This document shows positions 24,344 through 33,727 of a DNA stretch of 64,000 nucleotides, in pieces (the stretch's first letter is position 1; every line of letters begins with the position of its first letter). This DNA is from Methanofollis sp. W23. GTDB lineage: Archaea; Halobacteriota; Methanomicrobia; Methanomicrobiales; Methanofollaceae. Location: positions 1,178,001 through 1,242,000 of the forward strand of contig NZ_JAGGMN010000001.1 in the NCBI RefSeq assembly GCF_017875325.1, in the 5' to 3' direction. The notes beneath the pieces were generated by a model that was not told the origin of the DNA, ran no database searches, and saw only the letters and a list, made by a program, of their open reading frames with translations. The position numbers were made by a program, and so were the translations under genes.

Positions 24344-26209
24344 TCACTCTTCTGAATGCTCGGGCAGGGACGTCTCCACCGGCACGCGCCCGATCTTCTC
24401 GACCAGACTGGCGAGCGCCTCCTCGCGCATCCCCTCGACGAACTTGATCGACCCGACCACCAGGTGACCGCCGCCGCTGATCCCGCCGCCCTTGATCTCC
24501 TCGTGGAGCTCCCTGACCATCTGCGGGATATTCATCATCACGCCACGGGAACGGAGCACCGCAAAGTCCGGGCCAAACCCAAGCGTGACCACCGGTTCGC
24601 CCGGGTGCTGCTGGCAGAGACGGTCGTGGATCTCGCCCGACGTCTTGCCCGGCGGGGGGAACGTAAACCTGTGGGCAAAGATCTCCACATCGATCCTGAA
24701 GAGATGCGCACCATTTGCGAGAATTTCCTCGGTGACATGGGGCATGGACGCACTCATCTGGTCCTCGATGGCGGCGTTCGCCTCGTCGACCAGGAGGTTG
24801 ACGAACCTGTCCTGCAGGTCACGCTCGCCGTCCACATTCAGGAGGTCCTTGACGATCTCCCTGCCGTCATTGAACCGCAGCCAGAACTGCTCGTAGTCCA
24901 GGGCCAGGGCGATGTCCTTGCACTCGTCCTCGGTGTAGTCGTCGGCGATGAGGTCGAGGTAACGCTGCCTCTCGGGCGCCTCGCTCCGGTCACCGACCGC
25001 CGCAACCGCCGGGAAGTGTTTGATCCGGTCGCTCACGCCCGGGAAGATGAGCCGTGCCACCTCGGTCCCGAGCATCCCGGCCGTGATCCCGAAGTCGGCA
25101 CCCACATGATAGGGGTTGACATGGGCGACCAGGTAATCGTCGACGACAGCGTCGGGATGATGGTGGTCGACGACGATGATCGGGAGGTCGTAGACCCTGG
25201 CCACCTTCATCGCCGGGATATCCTCCTCAGTGGACCCGTTGTCCATCAGGACGATCAACGGCATCTTCTGCCCGAACCTGACATTGTCCTTCAGCGCGAA
25301 GTCAAGATCCCTCGTGATATCCTCGATCTCGTAGAAGGGCGCCTTCGACGGCGAGCGCTTGAAGAGATAATACGCCGTGTCCAGGTCATTGCCCTCCTCC
25401 TTGATGAGAGAGACCACCGCCTGCTCGACCGCGACCGCCGCGCTGATCCCGTCGGCGTCGGCGTGGTGGCGCAGGATGATCGGCTGGGCCTCAAAGACCG
25501 CCCGCCTGATCCGCTTGGCGACCTTCCGCATCTCAGGGCGCAACTGCTCCATCGCCTCGCTCTCGATGAGAAGCGGGATCTCTTCGGGCTCAGAGCGGGC
25601 ATCGAGCGCCTCCTCGATCCGGTCGTGGACCCTCTGGGCGTCCTCGCCGGAGAGACGTTCCATGGCGCTGACCTCGATCTGGAGCTGGTTCTGCCGGCGC
25701 ATCACCTCACCGACGACAAAGACCGAGTCGCCGAGTTCGACCTCAGGGTAGGCGCGCACCCCGGCCTCGACAAAGGCCGCGGCATTCCCGCTCCCGGTGG
25801 CATCGACCAGGGTGAAGATCGTCGGCCCGCTCGTCTGCTTGATCTGAGCGACGATCGTCTCAAGAGTGACGTCACGCCCGACCCGCGAGGCCAGGTCGCC
25901 AAGCCCGGTCACCTTTGCCTGTCTGGTCACGTTCTCCAGGCGGAAGACCGTGGGGGTGACCTCGGCAAGGTCGATGTTCCCGTTGTTCCTGATGTTGATG
26001 ACCTTCACGAAGATCTGTTCCTTCTCCTCATGACGCCCAAGGATGTTGCTCTTGTGGACCAGACCCTTGAGCCTGGCATTCAACTGGACAAAAGTGCCGA
26101 AGTTAGCAAAGCCCTGCACGGTCCCTGCATAGATCTTGCCTTCTTCGACGTCCTCGAGCCCACATCCCGAGCCAAGGGAGTACACAATCGTATCTTCTTG
26201 TTGAACCAT
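24344..26209 (-). CDS. DHH-family phosphoesterase with S1 and OB domains (archaeal RecJ-like nuclease)
   Basis: A 621-residue soluble protein. An S1 RNA-binding domain at ~20-90 (GKIYAGTVQGFANFGTFVQL, GLVHKSNI) is followed by an OB-fold nucleic-acid-binding domain (~100-205). The DHH phosphoesterase domain has RHHADADGISAAVA, VLMDNGSTEED and VVDHHHPDAVVDD metal-binding motifs; a C-terminal DHHA1 domain ends with KGGGISGGGHLVVGS. Such proteins are Mn-dependent 5'-3' exonucleases of the RecJ type involved in DNA repair, replication or RNA turnover; the S1 domain suggests RNA or mixed substrates. It follows the PhoU/RCK_C gene by 28 bp, probably in one transcript. Confidence 0.9.
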   Translation of the reverse strand: MVQQEDTIVYSLGSGCGLEDVEEGKIYAGTVQGFANFGTFVQLNARLKGLVHKSNILGRHEEKEQIFVKVINIRNNGNIDLAEVTPTVFRLENVTRQAKVTGLGDLASRVGRDVTLETIVAQIKQTSGPTIFTLVDATGSGNAAAFVEAGVRAYPEVELGDSVFVVGEVMRRQNQLQIEVSAMERLSGEDAQRVHDRIEEALDARSEPEEIPLLIESEAMEQLRPEMRKVAKRIRRAVFEAQPIILRHHADADGISAAVAVEQAVVSLIKEEGNDLDTAYYLFKRSPSKAPFYEIEDITRDLDFALKDNVRFGQKMPLIVLMDNGSTEEDIPAMKVARVYDLPIIVVDHHHPDAVVDDYLVAHVNPYHVGADFGITAGMLGTEVARLIFPGVSDRIKHFPAVAAVGDRSEAPERQRYLDLIADDYTEDECKDIALALDYEQFWLRFNDGREIVKDLLNVDGERDLQDRFVNLLVDEANAAIEDQMSASMPHVTEEILANGAHLFRIDVEIFAHRFTFPPPGKTSGEIHDRLCQQHPGEPVVTLGFGPDFAVLRSRGVMMNIPQMVRELHEEIKGGGISGGGHLVVGSIKFVEGMREEALASLVEKIGRVPVETSLPEHSEE

Positions 26210-26237
26210 TTCTTTAACTCACTTGATTGTACGTGCG

Positions 26238-27431
26238 TTATGTATTCTCAGCTGAACAAAGGGTGGCAAGCCGTTCCTCGCCGTCTCTCCTCCCTTTTGC
26301 GATGATGCGATCGCCTGCGTGAAGCCGTTCGTCACGGCCGGGACGGTATTTCCAGCGTTCACCACCGCGTTTGACCGCGAGCACCACCATGCCGGTGACC
26401 GTCGCAAGCGACGCCTCCTTGAGGCTCCGGTCGGCAAGGGCCGCACCCCTCTCCACCTGGAGATGGGTGATGATCTCGTCTGACTCGCGCACGATCATCC
26501 TGAAGATCGGCGGGATCTCGATGTCCCTGAGGAGGATATCAGCGATCGAAGAGGCCGCACCCGAGATGGTCTCGGCAAAGGAGGAGAGGTAGAGGAGACC
26601 GCGGAGATATTCCACGTTCTCGATCCTCTTTGCGGCCTCGAGCACCCACAGGTCGAACTGGTAGCGCATGTCCTCCATCCGTTCATTGAGGGCGACGACC
26701 TCCTGGGCCACGTCCTCGTTGGTAAAGAGGAGAGAGGTGTATGCAAGTCCGACTGCAAGCTCGGAGAGATTTTTCATCTCGATCATAAGGGCGACAGCGC
26801 GGTCGAGGTCGTCGACGCATCCGGCCTTTGCCGCTTCTTCTTTTGCTTCCTGGACTGCACCGGTCATGATGTGGAAGGGGCGGATGCCGGCTTCAAGCCC
26901 TTTTGCAAGGAGGATGTCGCCGGCCGCGACCCCTGAATACTTGTCAGGGTCATAGATCCAGCCGTTCCCCCGCCTGATGGCAATGACACGCATCCCTGAC
27001 CTGCTCTGGAGTTTCACCTCGCCCAGGGTCTGGCCGTCGAGGACCGAGCCAGACCTGACCTCGACCCGCACCGTGACCTCCTCGGCCTCGGGCAGGGCGT
27101 TTCTGAGTTTCTGCGGGAACTTGGCCCCTTTGAGGATGAGCTTCGAGACCTCTGAGGCCGAGTTCGAGATCCGCTCGGCCGACTCTGCGATCTGCAACAG
27201 TCCGCTCATCGACTCAGCCTCCTCTACCCGCCGCGCCCCGAGCATCGCCGAGATGCGGGCCTGGTAGACGTGCCTGTTCATGATCTCTTCGAGGTTTCCT
27301 ACCTCGCCGGCGACGTCCCGGCTTTCAAAAAGAATGGCAGAATAGGCGAGGTCAACCATCAGTTCAGAGATGTCTTTCATCTCGATGAGGACATCTTTGA
27401 GGCTGGTCGGCTGATATTCGACTTCCATCAT
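26238..27431 (-). CDS. Tandem PhoU / RCK_C (TrkA-C) regulatory protein
   Basis: A 397-residue soluble protein built from two similar halves. Each half has a PhoU-like all-helical part (LKDVLIEMKDISELMVDLAYSAIL and VALMIEMKNLSELAVGLAYTSLL) followed by an RCK_C domain (GSVLDGQTLGEVKLQSRSGMRVIAIRRG... and GAALADRSLKEASLATVTGMVVLAVKRG...). RCK_C domains bind small ligands and gate K+ or other ion transporters, so this is probably a cytosolic regulator of a cation transporter. No transporter gene is adjacent. The two-halves architecture points to an internal gene duplication. Confidence 0.85.
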   Translation of the reverse strand: MMEVEYQPTSLKDVLIEMKDISELMVDLAYSAILFESRDVAGEVGNLEEIMNRHVYQARISAMLGARRVEEAESMSGLLQIAESAERISNSASEVSKLILKGAKFPQKLRNALPEAEEVTVRVEVRSGSVLDGQTLGEVKLQSRSGMRVIAIRRGNGWIYDPDKYSGVAAGDILLAKGLEAGIRPFHIMTGAVQEAKEEAAKAGCVDDLDRAVALMIEMKNLSELAVGLAYTSLLFTNEDVAQEVVALNERMEDMRYQFDLWVLEAAKRIENVEYLRGLLYLSSFAETISGAASSIADILLRDIEIPPIFRMIVRESDEIITHLQVERGAALADRSLKEASLATVTGMVVLAVKRGGERWKYRPGRDERLHAGDRIIAKGRRDGEERLATLCSAENT

Positions 27432-27639
27432 GGTCAGTACCGTCTTCCATTTTGGTATTGTCCCGAGGGTATATTAACTGGTAGTTGGGCGCACCTCCTC
27501 AGGGGTTGCACGGGTTTCCCCTACGCCGCCTGTGGCCGGGGATGATAGGACTGACGCCATGGTCCCTGGAGGCGCGGCGAGATCGATCTTTGCAGGGGCA
27601 TCTCTGTGATCCACAGGTCGTCGTGAGCGCCGTGAGGGG

Positions 27640-28623
27640 TTGCGGTGATGAAGAATCGGGCACGCATATCAGATGAAATTCCAGGCGTGTAGAATCTCTC
27701 ATCTCTTCGAAGTGCACGTGTGACTCAATCGCGTTCCTTCATGCCCGCGCGGGGGCGAGTGCCGCCCCGACCCACAGGATCAAGATGGGGCTGAGAAGGC
27801 ACGATGGACGAACATAAAGGAGGGCTGCATTCCTCGCCTCATCGCTCATGTGATGGGTGGGGGGTCGTGAGGCGACCACTCTCAAGCGAAGGGAATCATC
27901 GAGATAATTTTCCATGAAAATGATCCTGAAGATATTCTCTCCAGTTTTGCATGATGGTTTCAGTTCTCTAGAATATTTTCGAAATGATATGAAGAGGAGA
28001 GAAGGGCTCTGTAGAAACCCTCGCCTATTCCTGGGGTGAGCGTGACTCCCCCGCCTTCCCCATCATCTCACCAGGGGCGCGGCCGCCCGGACCCCGAGAC
28101 CACGACGTGAACGAGAAGGCAGAATAGAGGACTATGACGAGAGGGTGCCGCCCTCCTCCTATCGTCATCCAGGGGGTCCGGGGGCAGCGCCCCCGGCACG
28201 AGCGTGCGGGAAGGCCATAGGTACTTCTGGGCTACGAGGGGGTGAGGATCTTTCAACCATCATCCATCGCTATCTTCTGTAAAGGTAAGGTTGGAGAGTT
28301 TTGAGATGACTTCTCTGAATTCCCTCCCCTATCCTCATCCCGGGGGTCCGAGGGCAGAGCCCCAGGCGCGATTCATGGGGGAAGGCGGGCGAATCACACC
28401 TCCGATCCTTCGCGAGGAGGAGAGGTGATGGCACCCATTTGATGATGTTGCCGCGTGGTGTCCTGCTCTGAAGGGGGAGCAGGGGTCCAGACACCCGCTT
28501 GCGCGGGCGCGGATCTCAGGCATAGAAGCATCCATGGATCTGTAGAGCCCGGCATGATCTCTGGGTTCACGCATACGCGATGCAAATGATCGTGGGTCTC
28601 TCGACATGTGGAACCCGGCACCC
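27640..28623. repeat. Cluster of truncated family A, B and C repeats
   Basis: A fragment from 27684 (GTGTAGAATCTCTC... GTGTGACTCAATCGCG) ends near 27840. At 27910-27950 the inverse of the family B end (CCATGAAAATGATCCTGAAG) appears. A family A copy starts at 28005 (GGCTCTGTAGAAACCCTCGCC) but has no matching right end; C-type sequence follows to 28320. 28430-28540 is a B fragment on the minus strand and 28548-28623 one on the plus strand. I see no gene from 27432 to 28634. Confidence 0.65.
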
Positions 28624-28634
28624 CCGCATCTGCT

Positions 28635-29837
28635 TCACAGGAAGAAGTTGATCACCGCAATGAGGACCACTGCCCCCAGGAGATCGATCACCGAGGTGAT
28701 CACCGGGATCCCGAAGTTGTCAGGGTCAAACCCGTACCTGAACGAGATACTCGCCGTGAGATAGGCGATCCCGTTGACGATGGTCATCACCACCACTCCT
28801 GCGCAGACGGCGATCCCGACCAGGGTGAACAGGCCCGGCGAGGTCGCCCCGAGGAGGAGGGCGGCGCCGTGGGCGAGGGCGGCCATCAGCGGGAGGAGGA
28901 CGAGGGTGAAGAGATAACTCTGGACACACTGGATACCGACCTCACGGGACGGCCGGAGGGACGGGTCGATCAGCCCGAGGTGCATCCAGGTTCCGAGACG
29001 CGAGCAGAGGATCCCGCCGATCGACCCGCAGATCCCGGCGAAAGGCGGGATGAGAATGAGAAGCGCCCCGACCGTGACGAGACGGTCGAGGTCCATCGTA
29101 TAGGTCACCCCCGCGACCGTCCCGAGGACCGAGAGCCCGACAAGGAGGGGCAGGATCTCGGAGACGATCTCCCTGGCCCGGTCACCATGCACCCATGAAT
29201 ACCCGGTCGCCACCGCTGCAACGATGAGTACAAGGACGAGGAGAGCGGCCCGCCATTCTGTGGGTAGGGCGACGACCGTCACCGCCGTGAGGGCGAGGAC
29301 TGGGATGGTGACCAGGTCGCCGATGGTCGTTACCGCCGGGGCGGCGATCATGTCCATGTCCACCCCGCGCCTGTACGAGAGAACCGAGACCAGGACCGTG
29401 AACCCCATCACCAGGAGCCCAGAGAGGATCCCGGCGATCACCGAGATGAGAATGAGGTCGCCGGCCGCGATCACCTCGACCCCAAAGCCCCAGGCCGCAA
29501 GTTTTGCGATGAACCCGAGGGCGATGGCGGTGGCGACGGTAAGAATAAAAGAAGCGTGCAGGTTCTCGGCAAGGACGCCTCCCCGCCGCCAGTCAGGGGA
29601 GAACTCCCCCAGGTGCATCGACGAGGAGAGGCGGGAGGCGAGCACCCCCGAGATGCTGCCGCGCATATTGATCGTCGGTGGGACGAGGACCAGCAGCCCA
29701 GGGATGAGCGTGAGAGTCTCACGGATAGAGGAGAGATATGACCCGGCGACGACCGCGACGGCGGTGCTGATCAGCAGCGCTGTTGTGCCGGTAAGAAAGA
29801 GGCGATGCTCGCGCCCCAGGACGTTTCCCGCACTCAT
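28635..29837 (-). CDS. MgtE-like (SLC41-type) divalent cation transporter, two fused membrane domains
   Basis: A 400-residue integral membrane protein with about ten helices. Two MgtE integral domains are visible by their matching motifs: LVPPTINMRGSISGVLASRLSSSMHLG in the first half and LIPPFAGICGSIGGILCSRLGTWMHLG in the second. This fused arrangement is that of SLC41 and archaeal MgtE relatives lacking the CBS regulatory region, which move Mg2+ or other divalent cations. The ribosome site GGGGGAGG immediately precedes the ATG. Last gene of the operon starting at 32872. Confidence 0.85.
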   Translation of the reverse strand: MSAGNVLGREHRLFLTGTTALLISTAVAVVAGSYLSSIRETLTLIPGLLVLVPPTINMRGSISGVLASRLSSSMHLGEFSPDWRRGGVLAENLHASFILTVATAIALGFIAKLAAWGFGVEVIAAGDLILISVIAGILSGLLVMGFTVLVSVLSYRRGVDMDMIAAPAVTTIGDLVTIPVLALTAVTVVALPTEWRAALLVLVLIVAAVATGYSWVHGDRAREIVSEILPLLVGLSVLGTVAGVTYTMDLDRLVTVGALLILIPPFAGICGSIGGILCSRLGTWMHLGLIDPSLRPSREVGIQCVQSYLFTLVLLPLMAALAHGAALLLGATSPGLFTLVGIAVCAGVVVMTIVNGIAYLTASISFRYGFDPDNFGIPVITSVIDLLGAVVLIAVINFFL

Positions 29838-29866
29838 CCTCCCCCTCCGTCACATCCATCACTTCG

Positions 29867-30790
29867 TCACTCCCTGAAAGGAATCTCCACCATTGTCAGG
29901 TCTGGTGGTGCAATCACTTCGCCTTCAAACTTCTTTCGTGCATCCTGTATATGGTTTGCCGTCGATGTGTACCTGGAACTGATATGGACAAGGGCAAGAG
30001 CGTGCGCCCCAAGCGCCGCCGCCGCTTCCCCGGCCTCCCCTGCAGAGGAGTGGAAGACCTCGCTCGCCCGTTCTCGTTCTGCGTCATCGAAGGTGGCGTC
30101 GTGGATGAGGAGATCCGCGTCTTCCAGGCCGTCGAGGGGGCCGTGGTGAAGGGGCCGCGTGTCCCCAGAATAGATGACCGTCCGCCCGGGGCGCGCCCGC
30201 CCCATGACCTGGTCGGGGGTGACGGTCACCTCTTTTCCTTCGTGATCCACCGTCACCGTCTCACCGCGCTGGAGATGGCCGAAGAGCGGGCCAGGGGGGA
30301 TCCCGAGGGCGATCGCCTTCTCCCTGTTGAACCGCCCCGGGCGCCCGTCCTCCCTGAGGACATACCCGAGGCTCGGCATCCCATGACAGGTGGCAAAGGC
30401 CTCCACCTGGTAGCCATCGAAGCGCACCGTCGAACCAGGACTGAGCCTGACCGGCTGGAGGTCAAAGCCGAGCCTGGTCTTGCCGAGTTGCCTGGTGTGC
30501 TCGACAAATTCGTAGACCCCTTCCGGGCCGTAGATGACGAGCGGTTCGGTCCGGCCGTTGAACGACATCGTCTGGACCAGCCCGAGCACCCCCAGAAAGT
30601 GGTCGGCATGCCAGTGGGTGATGAAGATCGCGTCGACCAGGAACCCGGTCCGCGCCCGCATCATCTGCTGCTGGCCCCCTTCCCCGCAGTCGAAGAGGAG
30701 GGTGTCAGACCCCCGCCTCACCATGATGCAGGGGGGGTTGCGGGTTATGGTGGGGAGCGCCCCGGCGGTGCCGAGGAAGTAGACCTGCAA
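29867..30790 (-). CDS. rnz: Ribonuclease Z (tRNase Z)
   Basis: Endonuclease that removes the 3' trailer of tRNA precursors. A 307-residue metallo-beta-lactamase fold with the zinc signature HWHADH at 59-64, N-terminal FLGTAGALPT, PxKx loop equivalents, and downstream ligands in CHGMPSLGY, IYSGDTRP and HISSRYT. The start is TTG at 30790 (TTGCAGGTCTACTTC), supported by the conserved beginning of the family; no in-frame ATG is better. It lies 11 bp after the TIM-barrel gene and 29 bp before the transporter. Confidence 0.95.
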   Translation of the reverse strand: MQVYFLGTAGALPTITRNPPCIMVRRGSDTLLFDCGEGGQQQMMRARTGFLVDAIFITHWHADHFLGVLGLVQTMSFNGRTEPLVIYGPEGVYEFVEHTRQLGKTRLGFDLQPVRLSPGSTVRFDGYQVEAFATCHGMPSLGYVLREDGRPGRFNREKAIALGIPPGPLFGHLQRGETVTVDHEGKEVTVTPDQVMGRARPGRTVIYSGDTRPLHHGPLDGLEDADLLIHDATFDDAERERASEVFHSSAGEAGEAAAALGAHALALVHISSRYTSTANHIQDARKKFEGEVIAPPDLTMVEIPFRE

Positions 30791-30801
30791 CGTCTCGCCG
30801 G

Positions 30802-31578
30802 CTATACGAACCGCCTCCTGAAGACTGCAAGGCTCTCTCGTGCCTCGTCGAGGTTGCGCCCCTCGACGACGGCGACCTTGCCCCGGTATCCCTGTGCGAC
30901 GACGCGCCCGACCTTCTCCCAGTCGATGGTCCCGGCGCCGAGGGCGAGGTGCTCGTCCGAGGTTCCGTGGTTGTCGTGGATGTGGAGGTGGTCGGCATCG
31001 CCGATATGCGCAAGGAACCCGTTGACCGCCCTGACCGTGTTGGCATGGCCCAGGTCGAAGGTGACCCCCACGCCCTCGATCCCCTCGGTGATCCCGAGGA
31101 GTTCGTCGGGGTCGTGGCAGAGGAACTCAGGGATATTGATCATATTCTCGAGGCAGACCTTCACCCCGTGCTCGATACCGCATGCCCCGAGCACGCGGAG
31201 AGCCTCCTTCTGCAGGCTCCATACCTTCTCAGGCAGGAGTTTTCCTGCAGGCGAGAGGTAGCCGGGATGGATGGTGACCCGGTCGGTGAGGTCGGCGGCG
31301 TGCTCGACGCAGGCACAGAGCTGGTGTACCGACTCCTGCCAGATGGGGTCGTTGATGGAGGCGAGGTTGAGGTCGGCGTAGGGGGCGTGGACGGTCACGT
31401 CGAGGTGCGTGCTCTCGATGACGTCGAGGACGGCCCGCTTCTTCTCCGGATCATCAAGGCGGTAGTTGCCGTCGGCCGAGATCTCCCAGCCGGTATACCC
31501 GACCTCCTCGATCCCAAAGACCCACTCGACCGATTTCCAGACCGTCGAGGAGGACGAGAAATAGGGAACGACGCTCAT
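30802..31578 (-). CDS. Xylose isomerase-like TIM-barrel protein (sugar phosphate isomerase/epimerase)
   Basis: A 258-residue AP-endonuclease-2-type TIM barrel. Visible family motifs: VEWVFGIEEVGYTGWEI, TVHAPYADLNLASIN, TIHPGYLSPAGKL, KVCLENMIN, VTFDLGHANT, HIHDNHGTSDEHLALGAGTIDWEKV, ending with AVVEGRNLDEARESL. His, Glu and Asp residues in these motifs bind divalent metal. Members are isomerases, epimerases or endonucleases; the substrate is unknown here. The ATG at 31578 overlaps the upstream TGA (ATGA) and has GGAGGGG before it; the in-frame GTG at 31584 is less likely. Confidence 0.82.
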   Translation of the reverse strand: MSVVPYFSSSSTVWKSVEWVFGIEEVGYTGWEISADGNYRLDDPEKKRAVLDVIESTHLDVTVHAPYADLNLASINDPIWQESVHQLCACVEHAADLTDRVTIHPGYLSPAGKLLPEKVWSLQKEALRVLGACGIEHGVKVCLENMINIPEFLCHDPDELLGITEGIEGVGVTFDLGHANTVRAVNGFLAHIGDADHLHIHDNHGTSDEHLALGAGTIDWEKVGRVVAQGYRGKVAVVEGRNLDEARESLAVFRRRFV

Positions 31579-32123
31579 GGGCACCCCTCCATCGCCCCGA
31601 TGAGCCTGGCGACCTTCGCGGTGTATTCTCCCATGCCGCCTTCGTTCGTGACCTCGACGTCGGCCATGGCCATCGCCGTACCCAGGCCCCAGCCGCGCTC
31701 ACGCTCGTCCCGTCTCCTGAGTTCTTCTGCAGACTCGACGTCGTCGGCGCGGCCGCGTTCCTTGAGGCGGCCGAACCTGGTCTCGAACGAGGCCTTGACC
31801 GCGACAAGGAGGAAAGTGGGGAAGTGTTCCCTGAAGATCTCGACCTCGGCGCTGCCCCTGATCCCGTCGATGACCACGATCGGGGCGGCCTGGCCCTCGA
31901 CGAAGGGGACGGTCTTGAGGGCGATCGCCCCCATGCCATGCTCGGCGCGGAGGTCTGAGGAGACCTTCCCCATGTTGGCGTCGGTCATCTCAAGCCCTGC
32001 TTCGAGGACGGCGGCCCTGATCACGTCGCCCATCACCACGACCGGGATGCCCCTGGCCTCTGCGATCTTTGAGAACTCTCCTTTTCCGCTCGCCGGCATC
32101 CCGACGATCCCGATGACCTTCAT
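31575..32123 (-). CDS. UPF0200-family P-loop nucleotide kinase
   Basis: A 182-residue protein with Walker A GMPASGKGEFSK at the N-terminus, VVVMGDVIRAAV, IDGIRGSAEVEIFREHFP and a lid-like RLKERGRADD. This matches the archaeal UPF0200 family of adenylate/dephospho-CoA kinase-like proteins, whose substrate is not established. ATGA overlaps on both sides (32120-32123 with the activase and 31575-31578 with the TIM-barrel gene) show tight translational coupling. Confidence 0.82.
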   Translation of the reverse strand: MKVIGIVGMPASGKGEFSKIAEARGIPVVVMGDVIRAAVLEAGLEMTDANMGKVSSDLRAEHGMGAIALKTVPFVEGQAAPIVVIDGIRGSAEVEIFREHFPTFLLVAVKASFETRFGRLKERGRADDVESAEELRRRDERERGWGLGTAMAMADVEVTNEGGMGEYTAKVARLIGAMEGCP

Positions 32124-32872
32124 CGTACATGCTCCTGCTCGATCCTGCTGACATCAATGCGTTCTGCTCTGACGATCCGTCTGCCTTCGTAGACGACCTC
32201 GCCGTCTTCTCGTGTCCTGATCTTCACGGTCCGGCCCAGGCCGTCGGCGATGGCCGCAAGTTCGGTGAAGGTGAGGGGGGCGACGCCGGCGATAACTCCC
32301 TGCTGGAGGACAAAGTCGACGCCGTCGGCGTCCTGTGCGATATATCTGATCTCGTCCTCGCATCCCCTGAAGGTCGTGACCACGACCTCGAACTCGGGGA
32401 GGGCGCCCTGTTGGAAGCCCCTGATGCAGAGGTCGAGCGACTCCTGGACACGTTCTTTGAAGTCCTGTTTGAGGAGGTTGTTATAGCGGCGCCAGGTGGT
32501 CTTGACGTCGAGGGCGATATGGTCGATGAGCCCTTCTTCGAGGAGGGCCCTGATCGTCGCCGGGTAGACTCCGTTGGTCTGGAGGCCGACGCCGAGCCCC
32601 ATCTTCTTCGCGCCCCTGGCCAGGGCGAGGAGGGCGTCCTTCTGCATCGTCGCCTCGCCGCCTGAGAAGACGACGCCAGAGGCGAGGAGGGTGGACTCCC
32701 TGATCATGGCAAGCACCTCATCAACCTCGCGCTCGTCTTTTCCTTCGAGGATGGCGGTGTTCTGACAATAATGACACCGTACCGGGCAGCCGCGTAAAAA
32801 TACCGTACAGACCGCCTTCCCTCTCCAGTCCACCGTGCTGAGCGGGATAAATCCCCCGAAGTTCACCTTCAA
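32120..32872 (-). CDS. nrdG: Radical-SAM activating protein, NrdG-like (anaerobic ribonucleotide reductase activase)
   Basis: A 250-residue radical SAM protein with the [4Fe-4S] motif CPVRCHYCQN (C-x3-C-x2-C) at ~29-38, the GGE motif (SGGEATMQKD) and LQTNGVYP. The start MKVNFGGFIPLSTVDWRGKA is typical of archaeal anaerobic ribonucleoside-triphosphate reductase activases, which install the glycyl radical on NrdD; no nrdD is in this window. The start appears to be TTG at 32872, or GTG at 32866. A TATA-like TCTATAAAACC lies 34-40 bp upstream. First gene of a five-gene operon. Confidence 0.82.
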   Translation of the reverse strand: MKVNFGGFIPLSTVDWRGKAVCTVFLRGCPVRCHYCQNTAILEGKDEREVDEVLAMIRESTLLASGVVFSGGEATMQKDALLALARGAKKMGLGVGLQTNGVYPATIRALLEEGLIDHIALDVKTTWRRYNNLLKQDFKERVQESLDLCIRGFQQGALPEFEVVVTTFRGCEDEIRYIAQDADGVDFVLQQGVIAGVAPLTFTELAAIADGLGRTVKIRTREDGEVVYEGRRIVRAERIDVSRIEQEHVR

Positions 32873-33003
32873 AAAATCACCGTTGTGTAGTATGGGTGAT
32901 CGGTTTTATAGAACCTATCGAACGTTCAAGGAGAGGGGTGGAGGAGTATATCCCAGAATTTTTCGGGGCCTGAACTCTCCCTACAGAACCTTTTTTCCGG
33001 CAT

Positions 33004-33600
33004 TGTAGAATCGAGCATGACTCTGAGTTCACGCATACGCGATTGAACATGATCGTGGGTCTCCAGGGCGAGGGACCTGTGCCCATCCCTTCCGGACAGG
33101 GCACTCTGTGAGACTGCCGCCTCATCGCCGACCCCACATCTCCTCTCTCCGTCCCCGGTGCGAGACGACGGTGACGGTGCTGCGCTGAGGACGGGCAATC
33201 ATTCTGAGAGTGTTTCTGTAGTTCGTATATCAGGTATGGAGGATCCTGGTGAGGGGAAATCATCGTATAAACCTCCCGGGTCGATCGTCAGGATCATTTT
33301 CATGGTAAACCTCTGGATGTCTTTCTCTGGCGGGGGGTCGCACCCCGTCTTCACGATCATCGCGTTGCCTTCACGCTCCTATCGCCATCCCGGAGGTCCG
33401 GGGGAGGCCCCCCAGGCGCAGTGGGGAGGGAAGGCATGAATGCATGGGGGCACACCGAAAAGGGGAGGATCTCTCCACCACATCCATTGCTATCTTCTGC
33501 GAGGGGGAGGGCGGGAGATGGTGGGATGACCTCGGAGATATTCTCTGTTCTCGACGTCCTCAGGTCATCCCCTGGTTGTCCACTACCTGGGGCGAGGGAA
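33004..33600 (+). repeat. Family B element joined to family A/C sequence
   Basis: B runs from TGTAGAATCGAGCATGAC (33004) to GATCGTCAGGATCATTTTCA (33308). It then passes seamlessly into the inner left arm of family A (CCTCTGGATGTCTTTCTCTGG), two GC hairpins and a C-type right end (GATGGTGGGATGACCTC, ~33517-33533). The same B-A junction recurs at 43025 and 55872. No gene in 32873-33727. Confidence 0.65.
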
Positions 33601-33727
33601 GACAGTGCACGCCCTGGAAGACTCGTGAGAATTTACATCGGTATGGGTGAGGGGTGCGGACTGATCTTTGAGACCCCTCCCCATGGCATCAAGAGGGACA
33701 CGATCGGCCGAAGAGTGCAGGATGCCC

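Noticed and set aside
24356-26305. 649-codon plus-strand open frame
   Set aside because: Antisense to the DHH phosphoesterase, whose S1, DHH and DHHA1 motifs are intact; the plus frame has no recognisable domain.
28005-28258. Another full-length family A element
   Set aside because: The left end is perfect, but no matching right end or flank repeat can be found; sequence changes to family C type, so I list it as truncated.
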